Origin: CAYFPO01 sp964345035
GTDB taxonomy: Bacteria; Fidelibacterota; Marinisomatia; SCGC-AAA003-L08; GCA-002704045
DNA: 41,585 nt
Direction: 5' to 3'
Assembly (NCBI GenBank): GCA_964345035.1
Contig: CAYFPO010000021.1
Location: forward strand, 1-41,585
In this document: positions 1 through 8,284 of the stretch, in pieces
Layout of the letters: every line of letters begins with the position of its first letter
How positions within the stretch are numbered: position 1 is the stretch's first letter
The notes under the pieces: generated by a model
Told to the model about the DNA's origin: nothing
The model's database searches: none
What the model saw: only the letters and a program-made list of their open reading frames with translations
Position numbers and translations under genes: made by a program

Positions 1-978
1 ACGGTAACCAGCGGGAAGGCCGGTAAAACCACTTTCATTGGTGGCTCCGGTATTGGGGCTGTTCCAATGTTCTGTGCCGGTTTCTTTCATTTTACCACCT
101 TCATCTGTGCCGTGCCAACCGGAGGCGCTTGCCTCGGCAGGTTCCATCCCTAAATAAATCTCTAACTGCTGGTATTCTTCATCTGTGGGCACATGCCAGC
201 CTTCCGGGCAGATGCCCCGGGCATCATCTACGGCATACCAGTTGTACAAATTACCATAGGTCTCCAAATGAGACAGGTCATCATTGTAATAACCGTATGC
301 TCCGGTGCTTAAATTTTCCCAAACATTTGGTTCAGATGATTCAGATTGGACATATTGTATCTCATCTCCATTGTTGTAATGGGTAGTCTTCAGGTTCTCG
401 GCCATCCAGCATTGGCCGTCTATTCTAACCGTTTCATATTCATTTCCCTCTCCATCTAAAACCACACCTTCTCCTTCACATACACCTGCACAATCTTCAA
501 CGGCAGTGCCTCCACATTCCCCAAAACAATCTTCAACGGCAGTGCCTCCACATTCCCCAAAACAATCTTCAACGACTGTACCCATAAATTCTCCATCACA
601 ATCATAAAATAACGTCAATGCACCTGAATACGTATAACTTGATTCATTGGCATCTGTAAATGCTTGTACACGGTATGTATAATCTGTGTCAAGCGATAAA
701 CCCGTATCTGTGTATTCTGTTACATTTAAGGCGACTTCGGTAATTTGGGCAAAATTCCCTGTGTCCGCTTTTCGTTCTATTTTGAAACCGGAAATATTTT
801 CATTGTCCTGCGACCAGGTGAGTTTGATTTGGGAATCAGTTAAAACTTCAGCTTGCAGATTGGTCGGTGCCCAAGCTTCCGGAGAAAGTTCTGATTCCGG
901 GTCAAAAGGATTATTGAATTCCTTCTCTGTACAATAAAAACACAGCAATACAATGAAGCATAATTTTAGAATTTTCAT
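1..978 (-). CDS. FISUMP-domain lipoprotein with fibronectin III domain, 3' end beyond window
   Basis: The frame is open from the ATG at 978 to the window edge (326 codons), so the C-terminus is missing. It starts with a short hydrophobic signal (MKILKLCFIVLLCFYC), possibly a lipoprotein signal although the lipobox is atypical. Residues about 38-125 read as a fibronectin type III domain (PTNLQAEV...LTWSQD...GFKIERK...YTYRVQAF). A cysteine-rich stretch follows with three tandem VEDCxGxC repeats. The remainder matches the Fibrobacter succinogenes paralogous (FISUMP) domain: DGQCWMAENLKT, YNWYAV, CPEGWHVPTDEEYQQLE and GFTGLPAGYR are family hallmarks. It is probably a surface protein; its ligand is unknown. 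Its ATG overlaps the stop of the upstream PEGA gene (ATGA), indicating translational coupling. Confident as a gene and family, not as a function. Confidence 0.85.
   Translation of the reverse strand, partial: MKILKLCFIVLLCFYCTEKEFNNPFDPESELSPEAWAPTNLQAEVLTDSQIKLTWSQDNENISGFKIERKADTGNFAQITEVALNVTEYTDTGLSLDTDYTYRVQAFTDANESSYTYSGALTLFYDCDGEFMGTVVEDCFGECGGTAVEDCFGECGGTAVEDCAGVCEGEGVVLDGEGNEYETVRIDGQCWMAENLKTTHYNNGDEIQYVQSESSEPNVWENLSTGAYGYYNDDLSHLETYGNLYNWYAVDDARGICPEGWHVPTDEEYQQLEIYLGMEPAEASASGWHGTDEGGKMKETGTEHWNSPNTGATNESGFTGLPAGYR
491..580 (-). repeat. 36-bp tandem repeat inside FISUMP gene
   Basis: Two near-identical 36-bp units begin at 491 and 527, with a diverged third starting at 563. 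Each encodes a 12-residue module of the form VEDCFGECGGTA. The identity at DNA level between the first two units suggests a recent in-frame duplication. The same D-C-x-G-x-C module is found in the lipoprotein at 28910-29602 and the large protein at 37817-41542. Confidence 0.8.
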
Positions 979-2597
979 TGGATACTTAATATTTTACTCA
1001 ATCTATTGAATTCTATGGAAAAATATAAATAGGATACAGAACTAATTCCTAAAGATGCAGCTAAGGGCATATTGGCAAAGCCGGAGTTTTCAACTAAATT
1101 TCTGTAGTTTTGAGCATCTTCCATGTTGGTCGATTGTGTGTATTTTGAATATGCCCATTCTGAAAATAAATTATTTATTAATAATATTCCCCCGATTGAA
1201 AATGCAATATTTCTATATTTCTTTTTACGATTGGTTATTTTTTCAATTTCATGTCTTCCACTTTTCAATTCTATATTAAAACTATTTATTGTATCATCAA
1301 TTTTTATTGAAGTAGTTTTAGGAAAATAATACGGAGCACTGGCAGTTAAATTATATTGCCCATAACGCAGCTTGTAGTCATTTACAGTGTTAAGAATTTT
1401 ATCATTAATTCTTAATTCTATATTGTTGGGAATACTATTCACTACAAGTGTACCCATTAACGGTTCCATCTGTACATCAATAATTGTTTCTAACCCTCTT
1501 TGGATTGAAACTGATTTATTTATTGTCTTAAATAAACTATGCCTGATTTCAAGTTGGTGTTCTCCCGGGGGTAATTCAAATTTTCTTATCTTAAGGAATG
1601 ATTTTCCATTTATTGTAATTTTTGTGGATGATAAATCCGGGAGGTTTTTTAACAGTAAATATCCAATATTTTTCTTTAAGTTATATGTAATATTTTTTGT
1701 CTCCCCGATGGCTACAGTAATTGTATCTAAAAAAGAAATATAATCGGGAAATTTAACTTCTACAATATGTGGACCTGGTGGTACCTGTGCATAATTTCCC
1801 GAAAATTTTCCCTTTTTTCCATCTATAAAAATTTCTACCGAGTTTTTAGCGGGATTTCCTGAAATATTTATGTACGATGGAATATACTTTAAACTTCCAT
1901 TGATTGATACATATCCTCTGGGTGACAATCTCACATGTGTTGAATAATCTTCATAACCAGCCAATTTTAATTCAACATTATATTCCCCAATAGGGAAGCC
2001 TTCCAAAGTAATAGGAGTTAAGTCGAAATAACTGTCATTTATATAAATTTCAGCACCATGGGGTTCACTTTCAATGACGAGCGTAGCACCATATCCATTG
2101 TTTTGAGTACCGGACTGTTTGATTTTCTTATTATAGGGGATTCCTAATAATTTATGTGCAATTGACGAAATTCCATCCTTTACCAGTTCATCAATTTCAC
2201 CTGTGTGTGTGTATGAGGCACTGGCTAAGGCTTGTCCTGATTCAACATTTATGATTCTGCAATCTAATGTGTAGGTTTTTCCAAATTTGCTTGCGGTACC
2301 AATAACCGTCAAATCAGCATTTAATAATTGACCAATTTCAACAGCACAATCGCTATCTGTGCAGCCGGAGTGTTGAAATTTTTGTTCTTTTAATATTTTA
2401 TCAATATTGGCACGTTCAACAATTACATAATCACTTAAGTCAATCAATTTTGAAGTTAAGCGTTGGGTTAATATTCTACTTTCTTCCGTAGTGAGCCCAA
2501 CGGGTTCCATTTCTAGAACTGCAAGGAATTTACCCCCGAAGAGTACTGTAAATAGCTGAATGAGGAAGATAATTCTAATCAGTTGATTTTGCATCAC
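975..2597 (-). CDS. CsgG-like / PEGA-repeat envelope protein
   Basis: A 540-residue protein with an N-terminal signal sequence (about 1-23). Residues about 25-150 resemble the CsgG/curli-type or TolB-N-like domain found in many FCB-group proteins (LTTEESRILTQRL, YVIVERANIDKILKEQ, GQLLNADLTVIGTASKFG). Four PEGA-like beta repeats of about 70 residues follow from about 168 to 440 (for example LVIESEPHGAEIYIND...PIGEYNVELKLAGYE). A hydrophobic segment near 455-475 may anchor it or form a second membrane contact. The first Met lies 23 bp inside the upstream thioredoxin-like gene, and the stop overlaps the next gene's start by 4 bp, so the three genes form one transcript. It is probably periplasmic or outer-membrane associated. 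The function is unknown; PEGA domains are usually linked to surface-layer or peptidoglycan-proximal proteins. Confidence 0.8.
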   Translation of the reverse strand: MMQNQLIRIIFLIQLFTVLFGGKFLAVLEMEPVGLTTEESRILTQRLTSKLIDLSDYVIVERANIDKILKEQKFQHSGCTDSDCAVEIGQLLNADLTVIGTASKFGKTYTLDCRIINVESGQALASASYTHTGEIDELVKDGISSIAHKLLGIPYNKKIKQSGTQNNGYGATLVIESEPHGAEIYINDSYFDLTPITLEGFPIGEYNVELKLAGYEDYSTHVRLSPRGYVSINGSLKYIPSYINISGNPAKNSVEIFIDGKKGKFSGNYAQVPPGPHIVEVKFPDYISFLDTITVAIGETKNITYNLKKNIGYLLLKNLPDLSSTKITINGKSFLKIRKFELPPGEHQLEIRHSLFKTINKSVSIQRGLETIIDVQMEPLMGTLVVNSIPNNIELRINDKILNTVNDYKLRYGQYNLTASAPYYFPKTTSIKIDDTINSFNIELKSGRHEIEKITNRKKKYRNIAFSIGGILLINNLFSEWAYSKYTQSTNMEDAQNYRNLVENSGFANMPLAASLGISSVSYLYFSIEFNRLSKILSIQ

Positions 2598-3096
2598 TTA
2601 ATAGATTACCTAAAATATTTTTCACTTTTAGTTCATCCCCTTTTTCGTACCCGTCATGGATATAATGGATTACACCCTTTGAATCAATAATCACAAGTCT
2701 CGGAAGGCTGGAAACGGAATATTTTTCGGCTGTTTTACCATATTTATCCATCAACACAGGAAGTGTAATATTTAATGACTTTATTAATTTTTTTACTTCT
2801 ATTGGATCTTCACGCATTATTTTTTTGCCCTGATTAACACCACTCACATTAACTAAATAGAACTGGACATCGGTAAGCTCTTTACTCAATAAGTCTAATG
2901 CTGGCATTTCAATTCGGCATGGGCCACACCATGTTGCAAAAAAACTCAATACAATGGGAGAGTTCTTTTTTAATGAGTCACTTAAAAAGAAATTTTGTGA
3001 ATGTAAATCTCTCACAAAAAATGTGGGTGCAGCATCACCCACTTTCAGCTGGGAAAAAGAAATGGAGAACATGTAAATTAACACGACTATTTTCAC
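2575..3096 (-). CDS. TlpA/ResA-type thiol-disulfide oxidoreductase
   Basis: A 173-residue secreted thioredoxin-fold protein. A short signal peptide (MKIVVLIYMFSISFSQ) precedes an AhpC/TSA-Redoxin-like domain. The active site WCGPC is at residues 56-60, and the cis-proline region (SLPRLVIID) is at about 133-141. The family reduces or isomerises disulfides outside the cytoplasmic membrane, for instance in cytochrome c maturation or in folding of cysteine-rich exported proteins. Its position at the head of an operon with a PEGA protein and a cysteine-rich FISUMP lipoprotein makes the latter use attractive, but that is inference. Length and motifs are typical of the family. The 3' end overlaps the next gene by 23 bp. 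Confidence 0.92.
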   Translation of the reverse strand: MKIVVLIYMFSISFSQLKVGDAAPTFFVRDLHSQNFFLSDSLKKNSPIVLSFFATWCGPCRIEMPALDLLSKELTDVQFYLVNVSGVNQGKKIMREDPIEVKKLIKSLNITLPVLMDKYGKTAEKYSVSSLPRLVIIDSKGVIHYIHDGYEKGDELKVKNILGNLLSDAKSTD

Positions 3097-3450
3097 GTTT
3101 AAATTTACGTATTCTATATTTTAATCGAAATTATATTTTTAATGATAAATAAAAAGTTTAAACAGTTATAAATCCACCAGGATTCCCACAACCAATAAAA
3201 TTTTTTATACAAATTTATAAACCGTTGAAACGGTTTTGCTTTCTGCGTTCATTTTATCATCACCACAATAAATTGTGGTGTTAGCTTTAGCGTTGTTTAA
3301 CATTTTAGCGTGGGACTAACACCCGTATTCATACGGGTACACAAAATGCACCACCAACACGGTTGGCTGGCTCCATAACTATTTTCTAATCCAATCATCC
3401 TAAAATCCAAAAAAGACACTAAATGTAAAAATTAAAACAATTATACTTAT
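3097..3450. other. Intergenic region with palindrome cluster, no gene seen
   Basis: No convincing open frame or RNA gene is visible. The stretch separates two minus-strand transcription units, so it should hold the promoter of the tlpA-like operon near its left end and the end of the DUF3147 unit near its right. Its middle holds four short inverted repeats, annotated separately. Confidence 0.6.
3219..3366. repeat. Cluster of four short palindromes (REP-like)
   Basis: Four separate hairpin-capable inverted repeats lie within 150 bp. They are AAACCGTT-GA-AACGGTTT (3219-3236), CACCACAAT-AA-ATTGTGGTG (3261-3280), ACCCGTAT-TC-ATACGGGT (3321-3338) and CCAAC-ACG-GTTGG (3354-3366). Three have perfect stems and two-base loops. 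None is followed by a T-tract, so they are poor intrinsic terminators. Their grouping in a non-coding gap resembles REP/BIME-type intergenic elements or the remains of a small mobile element. Confidence 0.65.
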
Positions 3451-3801
3451 TTACAATTTTATTCCAAAGTAGTTTAGGGTAGTTACCAACAGCCAATAGC
3501 AGCAAATAGTTCCGCATATAGAAATGAGCATGCTGATATAAAAATTAAATCCGCTCTTCAACAGGATCGGTAAAATTATAAATAATGCAAGAGACGGCAG
3601 TACAAGCCAGAATATTCCTGAAGCAAGGTTAATCACTTTTTGCACATCTTTTGTATCTATGTAGAGCCACATCATTGCTAACACAGAAACCAAAGGAATG
3701 GATGCTAATAATGCGCCAATAAACGAGCTCCGTTTTGCAATTTCAGAAATTGCAATGATTAACCCTGTGGTAATGAATATTTTGATTATGGTATAGATCA
3801 A
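3451..3801 (-). CDS. DUF3147 family small membrane protein
   Basis: A 116-residue, almost entirely hydrophobic protein with four predicted membrane helices. The conserved early motif (ISEIAKRSSFIGALLASIPL, residues about 19-38) and the MMWLYIDTKD segment match the DUF3147/GlpM-like family as I remember it. The molecular role of that family is not established. It lies 3 bp downstream of the K+ channel gene on the same strand and is very likely co-transcribed with it. Length fits the family. Confidence 0.8.
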   Translation of the reverse strand: MIYTIIKIFITTGLIIAISEIAKRSSFIGALLASIPLVSVLAMMWLYIDTKDVQKVINLASGIFWLVLPSLALFIILPILLKSGFNFYISMLISICGTICCYWLLVTTLNYFGIKL

Positions 3802-3804
3802 TTT

Positions 3805-4611
3805 CTAATCAACTTCAGTTCCACATTTTTTACAATACCTTGCATCATCTTCATGATCTTCGTTACTACATCCAGAACAGACCATATTATTATATTTACT
3901 TTTTAAGCTGGTATATTCCGCTGAAATAATTCCGGTAGGAATTGCAATAATAGCATATCCTATGATCATCGCAATAGAGGCAAGCATTTGTCCAATTTCG
4001 GTTTGGGGAGCAATATCACCGTAACCAACAGTAGTAATGGTTACAATCGCCCAGTAAATTCCAACAGGAATACTAGTGAATCCATTGGTTTCGCCTTCAA
4101 TGAGGTACATTACAGAACCTATGATAGTAACCAGAGATAATATCAAAAACAGGAAAACCGTTATTTTACGCCGGGCTGAAATTAATGCATCCATCAACAG
4201 ATTGGCTTCACCAACAAACAAGATCAATTTTAAAATACGAAAGATACGTAACACTCTCAAAATACGTATTACACTCAAGTATCGACTCGCAGGTACAAAA
4301 ATACTGATATATGTGGGAATTATTGCAAGTAAATCAATGATACCAAAAAAACTCTTAACATACATCAATGGCTTGGCAATACAGTAGATCCGCAGAAAAT
4401 ATTCAATGGTAAAGAGTATTGTGAAATACCACTCTAAAAAGTATAATTCACTTCCATATTGATTATTGAAATATTGAACACTGTCCAATAGCACAACAAC
4501 CACACTCAAAAGGACATTGATGATGAGTAATACATCAAATCCCTTACCTGCCTGAGTATCAGATTCGAAAATTATTTCATAGAGTTTATCTTTTATGGAT
4601 TTTTGATTCAA
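3805..4611 (-). CDS. Voltage-gated K+ channel (6TM) with C-terminal zinc ribbon
   Basis: A 268-residue ion transport protein with six membrane segments. The S4 voltage sensor shows regularly spaced arginines (RYLSVIRILRVLRIFRILK, residues 110-128). The selectivity filter TTVGYGD is at 193-199, so potassium selectivity is expected, and the pore is tetrameric in this family. After S6 comes a short linker and then a cytoplasmic zinc ribbon with C245, C248, C260 and C263 (CSGC...YCKKCGTEV). This zinc ribbon replaces the RCK/KTN or cyclic-nucleotide domains more usual in bacterial channels and could be a regulatory or assembly element (inference). It is upstream partner of the DUF3147 gene. Confidence 0.93.
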   Translation of the reverse strand: MNQKSIKDKLYEIIFESDTQAGKGFDVLLIINVLLSVVVVLLDSVQYFNNQYGSELYFLEWYFTILFTIEYFLRIYCIAKPLMYVKSFFGIIDLLAIIPTYISIFVPASRYLSVIRILRVLRIFRILKLILFVGEANLLMDALISARRKITVFLFLILSLVTIIGSVMYLIEGETNGFTSIPVGIYWAIVTITTVGYGDIAPQTEIGQMLASIAMIIGYAIIAIPTGIISAEYTSLKSKYNNMVCSGCSNEDHEDDARYCKKCGTEVD

Positions 4612-4670
4612 TGACTAATATGAAATATTACTTTAGTGATTTTTTAATGCAACCAAATACCACCTACCAA

Positions 4671-5669
4671 TTAAATTGATAAAATTATTCCTACAATCAA
4701 TATAATATCCAAAACGTCTACCACCAAATCATCGTTCAGATCTGCCAGGGAATTAAATTCACCATCAAGTATGAGATTCACAGTAAATATTACATCCAAT
4801 ACATTAACCACACCATCCGAGTTTACATCTCCGAGAATACTACTATCCGGACAATAATTACCATCGGGTGCAGACTGAGGTAGTAAGTATTCGGGATCAG
4901 TTATGATTTCAAACATTGCTATATCTGTAGATTGGAATAATTCCGGAGAGCATGGCTCCCATTCATCTGCAATTCCGGAACAGGTTTCTTCGTCATCCAG
5001 AATTCCCATTTGAGATACAATGCACCAGTATAAATATTCAATTGCCTGACAATCATAACTACAAGTCCAATCATCATAGTGGTACCAGGCTTCCTCGGGA
5101 TACTCTGGCGGAACATTAAAAAATTGTCCTCCACGGGCGATATCCATTGCATCTGACATTTGAGAAGAATTTGGTTCAATGTTAAAAATACTGGGATACA
5201 CAGATACATGCCCTACGGTATTAATTGTATGGAGCACTTCTTCAACAGTAGCATCATCTCCCCAATGCCCCGGTTGTGATGGATCAATTTCATTCCTAAA
5301 TAATGCAGCAGATACACCTTCTCCTTCATAATTATCTTCAAAATTTCCCATGCAAGCATCTCCCTCATACGTAAATACCGGCATCAGAGCCTCAGCAGAT
5401 TCTAATGCAGTGAATATCTCAGGGTCATCCACTATACCATCTTCATTATTATCCAATAATTCAGCCGTTACTGCTGCAACATGAAGGACTTTATAGTCGG
5501 ATATGGAATTTTCTGCATAAATTTTAAAACAATCCAATACATTCACATATTTTGTAAAGCAGCTAAAGACAGGGTCATCACTGTTCGGATTGGACTCAAT
5601 TTCAAAACAAACTTCATTTTGCCCTGAAGATACTGCAATCATTAAACCTATAACAGTTATTAATTTCAT
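4671..5669 (-). CDS. Secreted EF-hand protein with C-terminal dockerin repeats, function unknown
   Basis: A 332-residue protein with a signal peptide (about 1-16). I do not recognise the catalytic family. Residues 73-84 (DNNEDGIVDDPE) form a canonical EF-hand calcium loop. The central region carries conserved-looking E143, E144, H147 and H154 (TVEEVLHTINTVGH) and ten or so cysteines, consistent with export. Residues 280-332 are a dockerin type I pair: DVNSDGVVNVLD (281-292) and DLNDDLVVDVLD (310-321), each followed by a hydrophobic helix. The gene follows the endonuclease-like gene after 1 bp and is certainly in the same transcript. The tail suggests attachment to a cohesin partner or to the surface; this is inference. 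Confidence 0.78.
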   Translation of the reverse strand: MKLITVIGLMIAVSSGQNEVCFEIESNPNSDDPVFSCFTKYVNVLDCFKIYAENSISDYKVLHVAAVTAELLDNNEDGIVDDPEIFTALESAEALMPVFTYEGDACMGNFEDNYEGEGVSAALFRNEIDPSQPGHWGDDATVEEVLHTINTVGHVSVYPSIFNIEPNSSQMSDAMDIARGGQFFNVPPEYPEEAWYHYDDWTCSYDCQAIEYLYWCIVSQMGILDDEETCSGIADEWEPCSPELFQSTDIAMFEIITDPEYLLPQSAPDGNYCPDSSILGDVNSDGVVNVLDVIFTVNLILDGEFNSLADLNDDLVVDVLDIILIVGIILSI

Positions 5670-5670
5670 T

Positions 5671-6768
5671 CTAAACTCCTAAAATAATATTAACCAATAA
5701 TATGACATCTAAAATATCTATGGTTCCATCTGTATTCAAATCGGCAGGTTCAAAATATTCGGTTTGTAAAATAAGATTAATTGTTTCAATAATATCTAAA
5801 ATATTAACAACCTGGTCCCCATTTACATCACCTGATACAGTTGAAGTCAAACTACATTTCCATGCAACCGGCAGATGATCTGAAATATTCTCATAATATT
5901 CAACAAATCCTCCATCCAAATATTCATCAATTGGAATTGTAATCACCTCAGAGTTATCATCCTCAAATGCATTAAATAATTCATTGGTAATGAGAATATG
6001 ATCAATATGGGAAGGCCACCATGGATAGGACCAACCTGAACTTGGTCCCTGGGCAATACTCATATCTGCAAAATTGTAATTCTCCACATCCAATAGAATT
6101 GGCAGAAATACATTGTTTTCATTTACGTCGGTTAAAACATCATTCAGATCTCCCAAAACAATTACTTTCTCATTTGGCAGATTGATGTCTATATATTCTT
6201 TCAATAGATTGCTTGCAATATATCTTCTGGTCTCTTCGTCATTGGGGTTATCCATATCAAGTATCCCGTCGCCGCAGCATTTGAAATGATTGTTAATTAT
6301 GTATATGTTTTCACCCATGAAATTCATATCCATGACCATAGGAGATCTGGGAAAAGGACTCCAATACGGTGCAGTGGTATAAATCTCATAAATTTCATTT
6401 ATCTGGATGACATCCGATTTATAAATATATGCAAGCCCTGCAAACCAAAGTGATTGAAAATAGCCTTCATAATCTGGGAGTCCATTCAGCATTTGTGTAA
6501 ATAAATCGGTGTCATTTATTTCCTGTATAGCAAGTAAATCCATATCCAATGCCTGAATTATCTGGCTTACATATTCTACTGTTGTAATTCCGTTTTTAGG
6601 AAACCATTCAATATTCCAGGTCAGGATCTCAAAAGTGGTATCTGTTCCAAATGTGAGATCATCTAAATCCTGTGTGTGAACCATACAACAAAATGGCACC
6701 AAAAAGATTAATATTTTACTCTTCAATTCTGTTACCAGTTTCTTAAATATTATTGTTTTGCTACTCAC
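5671..6768 (-). CDS. Secreted endonuclease/exonuclease/phosphatase-fold enzyme with C-terminal dockerin repeats
   Basis: A 365-residue protein. A basic N-region and hydrophobic stretch (about 17-32) form the signal peptide. The enzyme domain (about 45-305) has the metal-dependent EEP fold residues: N52 (TWNIEW), E83 (IQEIND), the GDLND motif near 206-210, HID near 255-257 and SDHLPV near 297-302. EEP enzymes cut phosphodiesters, so an extracellular DNase or a phospholipase-like activity is possible; the substrate cannot be read from the sequence. The C-terminus has two dockerin loops (DVNGDQVVNILD, DLNTDGTIDILD). It is the first gene of a pair, 1 bp before the EF-hand dockerin gene. Confidence 0.87.
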   Translation of the reverse strand: MSSKTIIFKKLVTELKSKILIFLVPFCCMVHTQDLDDLTFGTDTTFEILTWNIEWFPKNGITTVEYVSQIIQALDMDLLAIQEINDTDLFTQMLNGLPDYEGYFQSLWFAGLAYIYKSDVIQINEIYEIYTTAPYWSPFPRSPMVMDMNFMGENIYIINNHFKCCGDGILDMDNPNDEETRRYIASNLLKEYIDINLPNEKVIVLGDLNDVLTDVNENNVFLPILLDVENYNFADMSIAQGPSSGWSYPWWPSHIDHILITNELFNAFEDDNSEVITIPIDEYLDGGFVEYYENISDHLPVAWKCSLTSTVSGDVNGDQVVNILDIIETINLILQTEYFEPADLNTDGTIDILDVILLVNIILGV

Positions 6769-6873
6769 TAATTTAATTATTTACAGTGTCACGGATTATG
6801 ATGTTTTTTTTTATACAGAAATTTTGGAATTAACAGTCAGGGTGATATAACGAGATTTTTACCAGATTTTAAA

Positions 6874-7953
6874 TTACCGGTATTTTTCCCTCCACACTTG
6901 TAACCGAGGTGACATAACAGCATACCATAGAGGTGGAACCAAGCAGAGGAACAGGGTAGTTAGATATCCGTAAGGCATATGTGGTGCATCTAAATAAGGA
7001 TCTAATTTCCAAAATTTCACTTTAGGGGTTTCATGATGTGCCGAATGCCGTGTGAGTGAAAATAAAACCATCCCGCTCATTCGTTTATTGGTATTCCATG
7101 AGTGTTCAGGTTTTACAGGTTCATTCGGGTTCCTCTCTAACCCATAATGCTCCATATAATTCACAATTTCCAGAATAAATTTGGCAATCATAGCCTGGGA
7201 GAACAACATGAAAATCCCAAACCAACCACCTGCTATATAGAATATTGAAACCAATATCACACACATCAAATAACCGGTAATCATTTTATTTCTTAGAAAA
7301 AATGGAGAATACTTTTTTTTCTTCAATCTTTTAAGCTCCAACCTCCATGCGCTGATATGCCCCATAACCAATGATTTAATAAAAAAGCCATATACATTTT
7401 CACCTGCCCGTGCGGTAGCAGGGTCTTTATCCGTACCTACATAAGTATGATGACCATGCACATGCTCAATGGAGAAATCAGGATTTAAACTAACAGTAAG
7501 CAGAAGTCGTCCTTCTATTACAGCAAATTTGTTTTTAACACGGTGAACCAGTTCATGACCTACATTGGTACCATAACCGGCTACCATGAAGCCCGTTCCA
7601 ATTACTGACCCAAGATAATGATACCACTGGTTAGAATTTCTTACAGTGAGAAAATCATATTCTACAAATCCATTTAACAATGCAGCAAACCCAAGAAAAT
7701 CCTGTTGTCCTTCCCCACAAACCCACGCAAAGGATATCAACATTATAATTAGCATAGGCAGAGCAAGATGCAGAGGCAGCTCAATCAGCCACGGATGTTT
7801 GTATTGTGGCGTAGTGGTATCCTCAGTAAAAAATTCATCGCCAATTGTCATCACAATAAGTAATACTATAAATCCCAGCCACATCCAGGGTCCACCAATA
7901 AAAGTTCCAATCACTCCAACAGGAGCTAAAATTGGTGTAATATAATATTTCAA
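6874..7953 (-). CDS. alkB: AlkB-type alkane 1-monooxygenase
   Basis: A 359-residue integral-membrane di-iron hydroxylase. All histidine motifs of the AlkB family are present: HELVH (133-137), EHVHGHH (163-169) and RHSAHH (302-307), plus the family signature NYMEHYGL at 265-272. Several membrane helices surround them. AlkB oxidises terminal methyl groups of n-alkanes to alcohols, taking electrons from rubredoxin and rubredoxin reductase. No rubredoxin gene is visible nearby. The sequence differs from the textbook second motif (EHNRGHH) and might act on another medium-chain substrate. A beta-oxidation operon at 30926-36955 could use the products. It appears monocistronic, with 330 bp of non-coding DNA upstream. 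Confidence 0.88.
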   Translation of the reverse strand: MKYYITPILAPVGVIGTFIGGPWMWLGFIVLLIVMTIGDEFFTEDTTTPQYKHPWLIELPLHLALPMLIIMLISFAWVCGEGQQDFLGFAALLNGFVEYDFLTVRNSNQWYHYLGSVIGTGFMVAGYGTNVGHELVHRVKNKFAVIEGRLLLTVSLNPDFSIEHVHGHHTYVGTDKDPATARAGENVYGFFIKSLVMGHISAWRLELKRLKKKKYSPFFLRNKMITGYLMCVILVSIFYIAGGWFGIFMLFSQAMIAKFILEIVNYMEHYGLERNPNEPVKPEHSWNTNKRMSGMVLFSLTRHSAHHETPKVKFWKLDPYLDAPHMPYGYLTTLFLCLVPPLWYAVMSPRLQVWREKYR

Positions 7954-8284
7954 ATATTGATTAATTGTATTCTATTTTCCTTAAACTATAATACATAAAT
8001 TAGTACTATACTGTATTGGGTAAAGTCCCACAAGAGCCACTAAATATGACAACTTCCAAGCTGTTTCAAAATGCGTTTTTTTTTTTGTAATTGAATGTTA
8101 TCCCTTCCATGGTTATATCTTCAAACATATTCTGTCAAATCATGCTAAAAATTACAACCTTACGAAGGTTGCCAAACCTTTGTAAGTATCTATACACTAA
8201 GGGTAAAATAACTATCTTTTCCATATTTGTAATTTATCAACACTGGTGGTTAAACCGGGGCTTTACCCTTCAATAATTTTTTGT
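7954..8284. other. Intergenic region upstream of alkB, no gene seen
   Basis: About 330 bp without a credible gene. It should include the alkB promoter next to 7954. It contains a run of thymines around 8077-8088 and a REP-like palindrome (annotated separately). A 61-codon frame on the plus strand lacks a ribosome binding site and any recognisable protein character. Confidence 0.55.
8156..8186. repeat. REP-like double hairpin
   Basis: AACCTT-ACG-AAGGTT (8156-8170) overlaps a second stem, CTTACGAAGGTT (8159-8170) paired with AACCTTTGTAAG (8175-8186), with one G-T pair. The two folds are mutually exclusive. There is no T-tract. The form is like the short intergenic palindromes dispersed through Bacteroidota-type genomes. 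Confidence 0.6.

Noticed and set aside
129..937. Plus-strand frames at 129-386 and 686-937
   Set aside because: They are antisense to the FISUMP gene, whose domain motifs are clear on the minus strand.
8091..8276. 61-codon plus-strand gene upstream of alkB
   Set aside because: It spans the REP-like palindrome, lacks a ribosome site and shows no protein-like character.
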